NCBI GenBank assembly: GCA_965207705.1
Contig: OZ242292.1
Location: 1,612,001-1,676,000, forward strand
DNA length: 64,000 nt
From: JAAOII01 sp965207705
Lineage (GTDB): Bacteria; Pseudomonadota; Gammaproteobacteria; CBDBNL01; JAAOII01
Direction: 5' to 3'
The notes beneath the pieces were generated by a model, which saw only the letters and a list, made by a program, of their open reading frames with translations, was not told the origin of the DNA and made no database searches. This document shows, piece by piece, positions 19,563 to 28,509 of this stretch. The position numbers and the translations under genes were made by a program. Position 1 is the stretch's first letter. Every line of letters begins with the position of its first letter.

Positions 19563-22139
19563 ATGAGTGTTGAAATGCAAACTATATTTTTACAAAATTT
19601 GTCAGGGGGATTATTCGGGGGAATATTCGGGGGAATATTAAAGGGATTATTAAAGAACAGATTAAATGGATTATTTACAAGGACGCCTACAGTTGCTGTC
19701 CTGTTGCTTACTGCTGTTATTGCTGCTTGTGCTAGCGACTCAAAATCAAGTAATCCCACTACCACCACCCCTCCCACTACCACTCCACCCGACTGCACTT
19801 TCGCTGAAGATGTTGGCGGCTCTACAGATTGCGGGCTTCTTACTCTTACTCAAAATTTAAACTCTACTACCTATGACATCACGGTTGGTGAGGTATTAGC
19901 AGGTCAAGAAGTAAACACCGATAAGCTTGGATTAAGCAATTTCACCTTCATAGAAATTATTAATGGTAGTGCATCAGATTCACAACTAGTAGGTGCTACC
20001 CCACTAACATTTTCAGAAAACGCCACCGCCCTTAACGTAACCATCAGTGGTATTGCCAACAACGTATTCGGCGAGTTTTATATAGAGTTAGTGAAGAGTG
20101 ATGACGCCTCAGTTAAAGTCCGCTATACAATTTCCATTACTCCCGTAAATGATGCGCCTACTATTCCTCCCTCTTACAATTTTGATGGTATCCCCCTTAA
20201 TTCCCCTGCTGGCTACTCAGTGGGTAATGTGTCAGTAACCGATATTGATAATGACACTATTACTTATAGCATAATTGGTGGAACTGATGTTACCAACCTA
20301 TTTCAGATTAGTGCAGCGACAGGCGAATTAGCAACAGGTTCAGCAAGAGGTGAAATAACTCTAAAAGTTATGGCGACTAATTCAGGTCCTTATACATTCA
20401 ATGTCATTGCCAATGATGGCAACGGCGGCAGCGCAATGGCTGTGATTACCGTGAGAGTTCTTCCTGCTGATACAACCCCTCCAGTGTTCACCCCAACATC
20501 TTATAGCTTTGATTTGCTTTTCTCAGAGGCAAATGATGGGGCTGTGGTAGGCAATGTCTTGGCAACAGATGTGACTCCCTTTGATTATAGTTTGAGAAGT
20601 GCCGGTGATTTATTTGGACGTGCCGATGCTAAGAACGCAGATGGCAGCATAAATATCACTTTACTTAGAGATGCTATTCTGAATGATTTTGTATCCTCTT
20701 CTGTTACCTTTCAGGTTGTGGCAACACATCAAGGAGGCGGGATATCCTCTATGGCAGAGGTTACGGTTAATCTTATTAATGACGATGATACAGATGGAGA
20801 TGGAATTAAGGGCTTCTATGATGCCTTCCCAGATAATGCCGCTGTGAATGTTACAGGAAGTGGAAATTCTTCCCACCCCTATATTATCAGCAATATCTAT
20901 CAGCTGCAGGCAATAGCTGGAGTTGACCATGAAGGAACTGCGCTTGATTCTTCCACTTTTACTAATAACAGTTTTCTCTATGGCACAGATGCCGCCGACC
21001 AACTCACCAAGCACTATATACTTGCCGATGACATAGATGCTTCCGATACGGCTGTTTGGGCTAAACCCGCGGTTACCACTTATGTAGGACGCGGCTGGAC
21101 ACCAATTGCTGGCAACAGCAGTCAATCCTTCAGCGGTTCTTTCTCTGGAGAAGGTTATGCCATCAGCAACCTAAGTATGTTCTTGCGCGCTGCAGCTATC
21201 ACAGATACATTTGGTCTCTTTGGCACTAACAGCGGTAACATAAGCGCGGTTGGACTGGCAAATATTGAGATGAGAATCCAAGTGGTTGGAGGAAACGCGT
21301 TGGATTTTGATAGTGATGATAGTGGTGTTGATACAACAAATATACCTAACGTAGGTAGTGGAGGATTGATTGGTGAAAATGAGCAAACAGGGATTATCCA
21401 ATATTCTTACGTCAGTGGATTTGTCAATGCTACTGCAGATAAGGTGGGCGCTTTAGTTGGTTCCAATCAGGGAGAGATCTCCTATTCTTATTCTACCGCT
21501 GCAGTGGAAGGTAGATTGGACGCTGGCGGCTTGGTTGGTTCTAACACGGCAGGCGGCAGAGTTTTATCTTCTTATGCCACTGGAGATGTCAATGGAGATT
21601 ATGGAATAAGAGGAGGCTCCGCATATGATTCTGTTGTGGGTGCTCTTGTGGGTCATATAGACGTTGATGCGAGTAATGTTGTGAATGCATCTTACGCTAC
21701 GGGGGTGCCTACATTTGAGACGTCTGATGAGTTTATAGGTTCTTTAGTGGGTCAGTTAGGATTAATAACTGCGATTGCTTCATCCTATTGGTATAATAAC
21801 CCAGACATTACAGTTATGGGTATTGGCAATCTTGATGATAGTATCGTCGAAGGACATAGAGGACTAAGCAACGCCCAACTGCAAGGATGCGGACTGGGCG
21901 GAATAGTGATAGCTGGTGCATCGCCAGTGCCAACCACCTGCACCGATTTATTCCCCACCAGCAACTGGGGCAACACTACAATTACAACTACGGACGGAGA
22001 CATTGAGCGCGGCTGGATTTTCAATGCTAACGAATATCCTTCATTGTTTGCCGTTGGCTCATCGGACAACAAACAGCTTTTCCCTTCAGCCGCAGAGCAA
22101 GAGTGCCATCGTAATGGCATGCCGCTCGGTTGTGAATAG
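19563..22139 (+). CDS. Cadherin-like/GLUG surface lipoprotein (858 aa)
   Basis: The precursor has an unusually long N-region rich in Gly, Phe, Ile and Leu (GGLFGGIFGGILKGLL, residues 15-30) before a hydrophobic signal segment and a lipobox Cys at residue 56 (AVIAAC). A Thr/Pro linker follows, then a domain starting DCTFAEDVGG, one full cadherin-like repeat (GYSVGNVSVTD), a second PPVF...Y-F-type repeat, a DTDGDG loop, the IISNIYQLQAIAG segment, GLUG repeats and the tail ending NGMPLGCE. This is the simplest complete form of the family: one N-terminal unit and one C-terminal module. The ATG at 19563 matches the start region of the paralogue at 22343; a second ATG four codons on is also possible. 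Surface display on the outer membrane and adhesion are inferred from the domains. Confidence 0.88.
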   Translation: MSVEMQTIFLQNLSGGLFGGIFGGILKGLLKNRLNGLFTRTPTVAVLLLTAVIAACASDSKSSNPTTTTPPTTTPPDCTFAEDVGGSTDCGLLTLTQNLNSTTYDITVGEVLAGQEVNTDKLGLSNFTFIEIINGSASDSQLVGATPLTFSENATALNVTISGIANNVFGEFYIELVKSDDASVKVRYTISITPVNDAPTIPPSYNFDGIPLNSPAGYSVGNVSVTDIDNDTITYSIIGGTDVTNLFQISAATGELATGSARGEITLKVMATNSGPYTFNVIANDGNGGSAMAVITVRVLPADTTPPVFTPTSYSFDLLFSEANDGAVVGNVLATDVTPFDYSLRSAGDLFGRADAKNADGSINITLLRDAILNDFVSSSVTFQVVATHQGGGISSMAEVTVNLINDDDTDGDGIKGFYDAFPDNAAVNVTGSGNSSHPYIISNIYQLQAIAGVDHEGTALDSSTFTNNSFLYGTDAADQLTKHYILADDIDASDTAVWAKPAVTTYVGRGWTPIAGNSSQSFSGSFSGEGYAISNLSMFLRAAAITDTFGLFGTNSGNISAVGLANIEMRIQVVGGNALDFDSDDSGVDTTNIPNVGSGGLIGENEQTGIIQYSYVSGFVNATADKVGALVGSNQGEISYSYSTAAVEGRLDAGGLVGSNTAGGRVLSSYATGDVNGDYGIRGGSAYDSVVGALVGHIDVDASNVVNASYATGVPTFETSDEFIGSLVGQLGLITAIASSYWYNNPDITVMGIGNLDDSIVEGHRGLSNAQLQGCGLGGIVIAGASPVPTTCTDLFPTSNWGNTTITTTDGDIERGWIFNANEYPSLFAVGSSDNKQLFPSAAEQECHRNGMPLGCE
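19601..19680 (+). repeat. Purine-rich 12-bp repeats in the pre-signal region
   Basis: Short units of the type GGGGGAATATTC and GGGATTATTAAA encode the GGLFGGIFGGILKGLLKN stretch. The paralogue at 22343 has fewer units, so the tract has changed copy number in frame between the two genes. Confidence 0.65.
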
Positions 22140-22204
22140 TGCACTGTTGATAGCGCCAAGATAATTCAATTCGCGAGGTAACTGACGTTGCCTCTCCTAA
22201 AAAA

Positions 22205-22305
22205 CAATTAATTTTGTTATATTAATGATTAATTGTGTTATATTAACGTTTATTAATTAATTATGTTATATTAATGTTTATTAATTAATTATGTTATATT
22301 AATGT
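22205..22305 (+). promoter_or_regulatory. Tandem promoter-like repeats upstream of third complete lipoprotein gene
   Basis: GTTATATTA occurs at 22216, 22237, 22265 and 22293. The last three are spaced exactly 28 bp apart inside an AT-rich direct repeat containing TTTATTAATTAATTATG. Each unit carries a TGTTATATT extended -10-like element. The first unit follows the same CTCCTAAAAAAC block as the giant gene's promoter. The array may supply several start sites or change strength with copy number; this is inferred. Confidence 0.6.
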
Positions 22306-22342
22306 TAAGCATATTGGCTTGTATATACTATTAACTTATGAA

Positions 22343-25300
22343 ATGGGTATTGAAATGAAAATTATATTTTTACAAAATTTGACTGGGGGATTATTCGGGG
22401 GAATATTAAAGGGATTATTTACAAGGACGCCTACAATTGCTGTCCTGTTGCTTACTGCTGTTATTGCTGCTTGCGCTAGTAGCAGCGACTCAAATTCAAG
22501 TGGTCCCACTACCACTACCCCTCCCACTACCGTCACAGCCGACTGCACTTTCGATGAAGATGTTGGTACTAAAGATTGCGGGCCTATTACTCTTCCCCAA
22601 ATTTTCGACTCTCCTACAACCTATAATGTTACGGTTGGTGAGGTAGGTGAAGAAACTACCAATAAGATTGGATTTAGCAATTTTACCTTCACACAAATTA
22701 TTAATGGCAGTGTATCAGGTACAGCTGGTATCATATCAGATACAGCTAATATCTATAGTGGCCTACTAAGACTTTCAGCAAACGTCGATACCCTAAACAT
22801 AACCATCACCGGTATTGACGACGACGTATTCGGCGAATTTTATATAGAGTTAGTGAAAAGTGATGACGCCTCAGTTAAAGTTCGCTATACAATTTCCATT
22901 ACTTCCGTGAATGATGCCCCAGTGTTTGTACGAGGCAATAGCCCAGGAGTTGGCTTTGCTGATGCAACTGACACAACCCTCGCTATATACAATTTTGCTG
23001 ACATCCAATTTAATTCCACTGCTGGCTACTCGGTGGGCAATGTATCAGTAAGAGATATTGATAGTAACAATAACACTATCACTTATAGCATAAGCGATGA
23101 ATATAGCATAAATGGAACCCCTGCTGGTAGAAATACCCTATTTGAGATTAACTCAGTAACAGGCTTAGCAACAGGCGAAATAACCCTAAAAGCCATAGCG
23201 GATGCGGATAGTGTAGGCGACTATACATTCAACGTTACTGCCAATGATGGCAAAAAAGGCGGCATCACAATAGCTGTGATTAACGTGAGAGTTCTTCCTA
23301 ACAACCAAGCCCCAATGTTTAGAGCATTCCCTGGCTCAGAAAGTCAGTTTATTGCCGTAAGAAGTGACACAGGACTCCCTAGATATAATTTTGATGGCGT
23401 CCCCATTAATTCAGCTATGGGCTACTCGGTGGGCAATGTATTTGCAACCGATGCCAATAATGACGATATCACTTATAGCATAAACAATATTTATTTAATA
23501 AACGAAAGTACTAGTGATTTTGTTGAGAATACCCTATTTACGATTAACTCAGCAACAGGTGAAGTAACTCTAAGTGCCACAGCGGAGGCGGGTGATTTAG
23601 GTATGTATCAAGTTAATGCCACTGCCACTGATGAGCAAGGTGTGAATGCAACAGCCACAATTTCTGTTTATGTGGACAACAGCCCTCCAGTATTTACCAC
23701 AAGATCTTATGGCTTTAACTTGCTTTTATCAGATGCAAGTGCGGGGGCTGTGGTAGGCGAGGTCTCGGCGATGGATGCCGAAAGGACTCCCTTTGGTTAT
23801 AGTTTGGTGAACAACGACAACGACGATTTATTTGAACTTGTTGAACTTGCCAATGCTAAGAACCCAGGAGGCAGCATAAACATCATTTTGAGTAGAGATG
23901 CAGATCTGAGTGATTTTGCAGCTCCTTCTATTACCTTTCAGGTTGTGGCAACACATCAAGAAGGTGCGCTTCCATCTGAAGCCACCATTACGGTTAATCT
24001 TATTAATAACCTGCAACCTAGCGATAATTTTGATACGGATGGAGTTAAGGGATTGTATGACGCATTCCCGCATGATGCTACTATGAATGTTACAGGAAAT
24101 GGAGAACCTGGCACCCCTTATATTATCAGGAACATCTATCAGTTGCAAGCAATAGCTGGAGTTGACCATACAGGAATGCCTCTTGATTCATCTACTTTTA
24201 CTAATAACAGGTTTCTCTATGGCACGGATGCTGCCGACCAACTCACCAAGCACTATGAACTTGCTAATGATATAGATGCTTCTGCTACCAATACTACTAT
24301 TTGGCGTAATACCGCGGTTGCTGCAGTTGGTACTGACAACTTTATAGGACGCGGCTGGACGCCAATTGCTGGCAAAAGCGCTCAATCCTTCAGTGGTTCT
24401 TTTAATGGAGAAGGTTATGCCATCAATAGTTTAGAAATCATCGCGCGTCAAGGCGATAATTCAAAGCACTTTGGTCTTTTCGGGATAAATAATGGAAATA
24501 TTACTGCGGTTGGGCTGCAAAATATTAACATGACAATTCAGGCGGAGGGTAATAATTATTTGGGCACTACAACAGTAGATACTATTGTTGATGGCTCTCA
24601 TGCTGGCGGGTTAGTCGCCTTGAATCAAGAAGATGGAAATATTACCTATTCTTACACAACTGGCTTAGCTAATGGATCAATGGATGCTATGGGTGGCTTG
24701 GTTGGATTAAACCAAGGGAAGATTTCTTATTCTTATTCTACAGCAACAGTTCAAGGCGCAGGGGACACTGGCGGTTTGCTAGGAACAAATCAGGGAGGGG
24801 CTCTATTATCTTCTTATGCTACAGGGGATGTTAGGGGGAGTACTGGAATATTCGGTAGAGATGGGACTGCAGGGGGACTGGCTGGGTCTATTTCTGGTGC
24901 AGGGGCAATTATAAGTACTTCTTATGCTGCTGGTAGTGTTTCCAATCAAGGAGGAGATGCTGGAGCTTCATTAGGAGGTGTAATTGGAGAAAGAAACCAA
25001 ACAGCAGGCAACGGTGTTACTATTGAGTCGTCTTATTGGGACAGTACTGCTACTCCAGTCTTACCGGGCGTAGGAAAGAATAGAGATAATATTACTATAA
25101 CTGGCGAGGAAGCAGGCACTACTTCCTTCACCACCACCCTACTGCAAAATTGCGAACTGGGTGGAATGCCAACGTCAGAAACAAGCTGTGCTCCTTTATT
25201 TCCATCCGGCGACTGGGGCGATAGCACGGTTGGAGACATTGAGCGCAGCTGGATTTTCAATGCTGACGAATATCCCTCATTAAGTGCCGTTCGCTCCCCA

Positions 25301-25375
25301 GACGAACAGCTTTTGCCCTCAGCCGCAGTCCAGCAGTGTCATCGCGAAGGTAATCCGCTGGGGATTTGTGAATAA
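22343..25375 (+). CDS. Cadherin-like/GLUG surface lipoprotein (1010 aa)
   Basis: This is a paralogue of the gene at 19563, with an extra cadherin-like repeat. A shorter Gly/Leu-rich pre-signal region (GGLFGGILKGLF) precedes the hydrophobic signal segment and lipobox AVIAAC; a Thr/Pro linker, the DCTFDEDVG domain, three or four cadherin-like repeats, the IIRNIYQLQAIAG segment, GLUG repeats and the Cys tail (QQCHREGNPLGICE) follow. A TTG 24 bases upstream is open in the same frame, but ATG 22343 aligns with the start of the sister gene and is preferred; ATG 22355 is an alternative. The part at about 23306-23660 is nearly identical in DNA to 1561-1935 of the first gene, suggesting recent duplication or gene conversion. 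Function is inferred to be surface adhesion. Confidence 0.86.
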   Translation: MGIEMKIIFLQNLTGGLFGGILKGLFTRTPTIAVLLLTAVIAACASSSDSNSSGPTTTTPPTTVTADCTFDEDVGTKDCGPITLPQIFDSPTTYNVTVGEVGEETTNKIGFSNFTFTQIINGSVSGTAGIISDTANIYSGLLRLSANVDTLNITITGIDDDVFGEFYIELVKSDDASVKVRYTISITSVNDAPVFVRGNSPGVGFADATDTTLAIYNFADIQFNSTAGYSVGNVSVRDIDSNNNTITYSISDEYSINGTPAGRNTLFEINSVTGLATGEITLKAIADADSVGDYTFNVTANDGKKGGITIAVINVRVLPNNQAPMFRAFPGSESQFIAVRSDTGLPRYNFDGVPINSAMGYSVGNVFATDANNDDITYSINNIYLINESTSDFVENTLFTINSATGEVTLSATAEAGDLGMYQVNATATDEQGVNATATISVYVDNSPPVFTTRSYGFNLLLSDASAGAVVGEVSAMDAERTPFGYSLVNNDNDDLFELVELANAKNPGGSINIILSRDADLSDFAAPSITFQVVATHQEGALPSEATITVNLINNLQPSDNFDTDGVKGLYDAFPHDATMNVTGNGEPGTPYIIRNIYQLQAIAGVDHTGMPLDSSTFTNNRFLYGTDAADQLTKHYELANDIDASATNTTIWRNTAVAAVGTDNFIGRGWTPIAGKSAQSFSGSFNGEGYAINSLEIIARQGDNSKHFGLFGINNGNITAVGLQNINMTIQAEGNNYLGTTTVDTIVDGSHAGGLVALNQEDGNITYSYTTGLANGSMDAMGGLVGLNQGKISYSYSTATVQGAGDTGGLLGTNQGGALLSSYATGDVRGSTGIFGRDGTAGGLAGSISGAGAIISTSYAAGSVSNQGGDAGASLGGVIGERNQTAGNGVTIESSYWDSTATPVLPGVGKNRDNITITGEEAGTTSFTTTLLQNCELGGMPTSETSCAPLFPSGDWGDSTVGDIERSWIFNADEYPSLSAVRSPDEQLLPSAAVQQCHREGNPLGICE

Positions 25376-25436
25376 TCCGTTGTTGGCAATAATACACTAC
25401 TAATATACCAGGGGGGTATGAATGCTTGCTATACAG

Positions 25437-25569
25437 GTTTGTAGGGGCGGAGGGCTTTGTTCATCCCCCCCTATATTCATCCCCCCCTATATTCATCCCC
25501 CCTGTATTCATCCTCCCTATATTCATTCTCTCTTGCTCCGCCCGCAAGATGCATAATACTCGCGACAAA
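25437..25569 (+). repeat. Dispersed GC-rich hairpin repeat, copy 3, with internal expansion
   Basis: This copy has the usual ends (TGTAGGGGCGGAGG and GCTCCGCCCGCAAGATGCAT, then CTCGCGACAAA), but the loop has grown to about five copies of a 15-16 bp unit TATATTCATCCCCCC. It lies downstream of the third complete lipoprotein gene. Bases 25570-25784 beyond it are AT-rich and hold no gene that I can see. Confidence 0.8.
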
Positions 25570-25784
25570 TCATCCCCATGATTGCTTTGCCTGACTTATG
25601 CGTCAAACCTGTTCATAAGCTGTTTATAATCTGTGTAAAATCAACACAAATTTTGTCAATAACCTGTCAATAAACAATAAAAAATTGTTAATAGCTTGTT
25701 AGTATATGCTGCTAATGTTCAGCTAATACGCTGCTAATATGCTCATAATATAGCCCTTACACCCCCTCTTTGCGGTATACCCCC

Positions 25785-25812
25785 TTGATTTTTTGTAATT
25801 ATTCACTATAAA
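25785..25812 (+). promoter_or_regulatory. Promoter of clpB
   Basis: TTGATT at 25785-25790 and TATAAA at 25807-25812 are separated by 16 bp. The start site would fall near 25819. A Shine-Dalgarno-like AGAGGA at 25821-25826 then precedes the ATG at 25833. The CCCTTGATT around the -35 loosely resembles a heat-shock sigma-32 -35 element, but no CCCCAT-type -10 is seen. Confidence 0.5.
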
Positions 25813-25832
25813 TAACAATAAGAGGAATTACT

Positions 25833-28421
25833 ATGCAAATTGAAAAATATACAGACGGATTAAAAGAGGCATTGCAGCAGGCACAGTCGCTGGCAATAGA
25901 AAAGGATAATAGCGCTTTGGAGCCAGCGCATCTATTGGCTTCTTTGGTGGATAGCTCTGATAGCTTGTCACATCAACTATTAAGCAAGCAAAATATATCT
26001 TTGGAAGGACTAAACCAAAAACTTGATGGCTTGTTCAGCGAACTTCCTAAAGTTAGTGGTGGCGGCGCTGATAATCTTGGTGCTTCGCGTGACTTTATTA
26101 AGGTTATCAATAAAACCGAAAAATATGCTAAAGACAATGGCGATAGCTATGTATCAGGAGAATGGGTGCTACCAGCTATTTTGGATGCAGGCGGCAAAGA
26201 GAAAGATATACTCTATTCGCTGGGGCTGGACAAACAGCGACTGCTGGATGATATACAAAGCATTCGTGGCGATACCAAAGTAGACAGCAGCAGCGACCAA
26301 AGTGGCGAGGATGCCTTGTCCAAGTATACGATTAATCTTACCGAACGCGCTGCCAAAGGGGATCTGGATCCTGTGATAGGGCGCGATGATGAGATTCGCC
26401 GCACAATTCAAGTGCTGCAAAGAAGGCGCAAGAATAACCCAGTCCTTATAGGCGACCCAGGAGTTGGCAAGACCGCTATATTAGAGGGCTTGGCGCAACG
26501 GGTGGTGAATCGTGAAGTCCCTCAATCAATGCAATCCAAACAAGTATTATCATTGGATATGGGTTCGTTGCTTGCTGGCACCAAGTACCGCGGCGACTTT
26601 GAAGAAAGGATGAAGGCGCTATTAAAAGAACTCAACAAAAAACAAGGCGAGGTAATTCTGTTCATTGATGAGCTTCACACTTTGGTGGGAGCAGGCAAGG
26701 CGGAAGGGGCAATGGATGCTGGCAACATGCTAAAACCAGCTTTGGCGCGTGGCGATTTGCACTGCGTGGGCGCCACCACGCTTAACGAGTATCGCCAGTA
26801 CATAGAGAAAGATGCGGCGCTTGAAAGACGCTTTCAAAAGGTGTTTGTTGGTGAGCCAAGCCGCGAGGATACAGTGGCAATTCTTAGGGGGTTGAAAGAA
26901 AAATACGAGGTTCATCATGGAGTGGATATTACCGACCCAGCGTTGGTCGCCGCGGTGCGCTTATCAGAAAGGTATATAAGTGATAGGCGTTTGCCAGATA
27001 AAGCAATTGATTTGATGGATGAAGCAGCCAGCCGTATTCGCATGGAGATGGACTCCAAGCCCGAAAAATTAGATATAGCCGAGCGCCAACTGATTAAATT
27101 GAAGATAGAACTTGAGGCATTAAAGCAAGAAGAGGACCCTTCCTCTAAGAAGCGTCTAAAAGAAGTGGAGCAAATAATCACAGAGAAAGAGCGTGAGTTT
27201 GCTAATCTCAACGAGGTGTTCAAAAAAGAAAAAGCCCACTTGCAAGTTGCGCAAGACATTAAGTCGGAACTTGACCAAGCGCGCAGCGAACGAGAAAGCG
27301 CTAATCGTGATGGCAACTTAGCCAAGGTTGCCGAGTTGCAGTATGGCACTATTCCATCTTTAGAAAAACGGCTTGAAGAAAGTTTGAAAGAGGCAAGCAA
27401 TAAATCCGATACTAACGGAGTGCAAATACGTAGCAAGGTTACAGAAAATGAAATAGCCGAAGTGGTTGCCGCCTGGACGGGGATACCTGTAGCCCGCATG
27501 TTAAAAGGCGAGAAGGCGCGTCTGCTTGATATGGAGAAGCAATTGCAGCAGCAGGTTATCGGACAGGAAGAAGCAATTAGCGCTGTCTCTGATACGATTC
27601 GCCGCGCTCGCTCGGGGATGGCAGATCCTGAGCGTCCCAATGGTTCGTTTTTATTCCTTGGTCCCACCGGCGTTGGTAAAACAGAAATGTGTCGCGCTAT
27701 GGCAGAGTTTCTCTTTGATAGTCGTTCGGCAATGGTGCGCTTGGATATGTCAGAGTTTATGGAAAAGCATAGCGTAGCTCGTTTAGTGGGGGCGCCTCCT
27801 GGTTATGTTGGCTATGATGAAGGAGGGCAATTGACCGAGGCGGTTAGGCGGCGTCCCTATTCTTTAATTCTGTTGGACGAAGTGGAAAAAGCTCATCCTG
27901 ATGTATTCAATATATTGCTGCAAGTTTTAGACGATGGACGTTTAACTGATAGTCAAGGACGCACTGTGGATTTTCGCAATGCTATTATTGTTATGACTTC
28001 AAACCTCGGCTCGGATGATATTCGTAAGTTCAAAGATGAGGAGTATGATGTTGTGCATGACATAGTAATGCAACATGTTAATAAGCATTTTCGTCCCGAG
28101 TTTGTGAATCGGATTGATGAGATTATTGTATTTCGCAATCTGAAGAAAGAACAACTTAAGGCAATTGCTGATTTACAGATTAAGCTACTACAACATCGCT
28201 TGACAGAGCAATATGAGATTAAGCTGAGTATAGCAGATGCTGCCATGGATGCTCTGATTAATATGGGCTTTGATGAGGTGTTTGGGGCGCGTCCGTTAAA
28301 ACGCACTATCCAGAAGAATATTGAGAATCTACTTGCCGCAAAAATATTAGGAGGTGAGTTACAGCCCGGCAGCAGCGTTAAGGTGGACTACCTTGACAAA
28401 CATTTCGTTATAGCAAAATAA
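25833..28421 (+). CDS. clpB: ATP-dependent disaggregase ClpB
   Basis: Hsp100 AAA+ unfoldase that, with DnaK, extracts polypeptides from protein aggregates in the cytoplasm. The 862-residue length fits ClpB. In order: Clp N-domain (about 1-145), first AAA+ module with Walker A GDPGVGKTAI near residue 208 and the DELHTLVGAG Walker B region, a long coiled-coil middle domain (about 410-530) that distinguishes ClpB from ClpA/C, second AAA+ module with GPTGVGKTEM near residue 611, and the C-terminal D2-small domain. No IGF/L-type ClpP-binding loop was noticed, consistent with a disaggregase. It has its own promoter and a good ribosome binding site. It is separated from proA downstream by 88 bases. 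Confidence 0.97.
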   Translation: MQIEKYTDGLKEALQQAQSLAIEKDNSALEPAHLLASLVDSSDSLSHQLLSKQNISLEGLNQKLDGLFSELPKVSGGGADNLGASRDFIKVINKTEKYAKDNGDSYVSGEWVLPAILDAGGKEKDILYSLGLDKQRLLDDIQSIRGDTKVDSSSDQSGEDALSKYTINLTERAAKGDLDPVIGRDDEIRRTIQVLQRRRKNNPVLIGDPGVGKTAILEGLAQRVVNREVPQSMQSKQVLSLDMGSLLAGTKYRGDFEERMKALLKELNKKQGEVILFIDELHTLVGAGKAEGAMDAGNMLKPALARGDLHCVGATTLNEYRQYIEKDAALERRFQKVFVGEPSREDTVAILRGLKEKYEVHHGVDITDPALVAAVRLSERYISDRRLPDKAIDLMDEAASRIRMEMDSKPEKLDIAERQLIKLKIELEALKQEEDPSSKKRLKEVEQIITEKEREFANLNEVFKKEKAHLQVAQDIKSELDQARSERESANRDGNLAKVAELQYGTIPSLEKRLEESLKEASNKSDTNGVQIRSKVTENEIAEVVAAWTGIPVARMLKGEKARLLDMEKQLQQQVIGQEEAISAVSDTIRRARSGMADPERPNGSFLFLGPTGVGKTEMCRAMAEFLFDSRSAMVRLDMSEFMEKHSVARLVGAPPGYVGYDEGGQLTEAVRRRPYSLILLDEVEKAHPDVFNILLQVLDDGRLTDSQGRTVDFRNAIIVMTSNLGSDDIRKFKDEEYDVVHDIVMQHVNKHFRPEFVNRIDEIIVFRNLKKEQLKAIADLQIKLLQHRLTEQYEIKLSIADAAMDALINMGFDEVFGARPLKRTIQKNIENLLAAKILGGELQPGSSVKVDYLDKHFVIAK

Positions 28422-28495
28422 CTCTCATAAATAATGTGCGGAGGCACAAGGTGCATGGGGACGCATACAAGCATATATAGATTAAGTATTTTTGC

Positions 28496-28509
28496 TATAT
28501 AATAACCAC
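28496..28509 (+). promoter_or_regulatory. Promoter of proA (leaderless type)
   Basis: TGCTATATAAT gives a -10 (TATAAT at 28498-28503) only 6 bases before the ATG at 28510. No -35 was recognised. The same arrangement, with similar flanking bases, recurs at 31532 before nadD. Confidence 0.55.

Noticed and set aside
25570..25784. Possible replication origin in the AT-rich region before clpB
   Set aside because: No TTATCCACA-type DnaA boxes in a cluster and no origin-linked genes (dnaA, dnaN, gidA) nearby; plain AT-richness is not enough.
28492..28509. TTG 28492 as start of proA
   Set aside because: It would place the -10 element inside the coding region; the ATG at 28510 fits the family N-terminus and the promoter.
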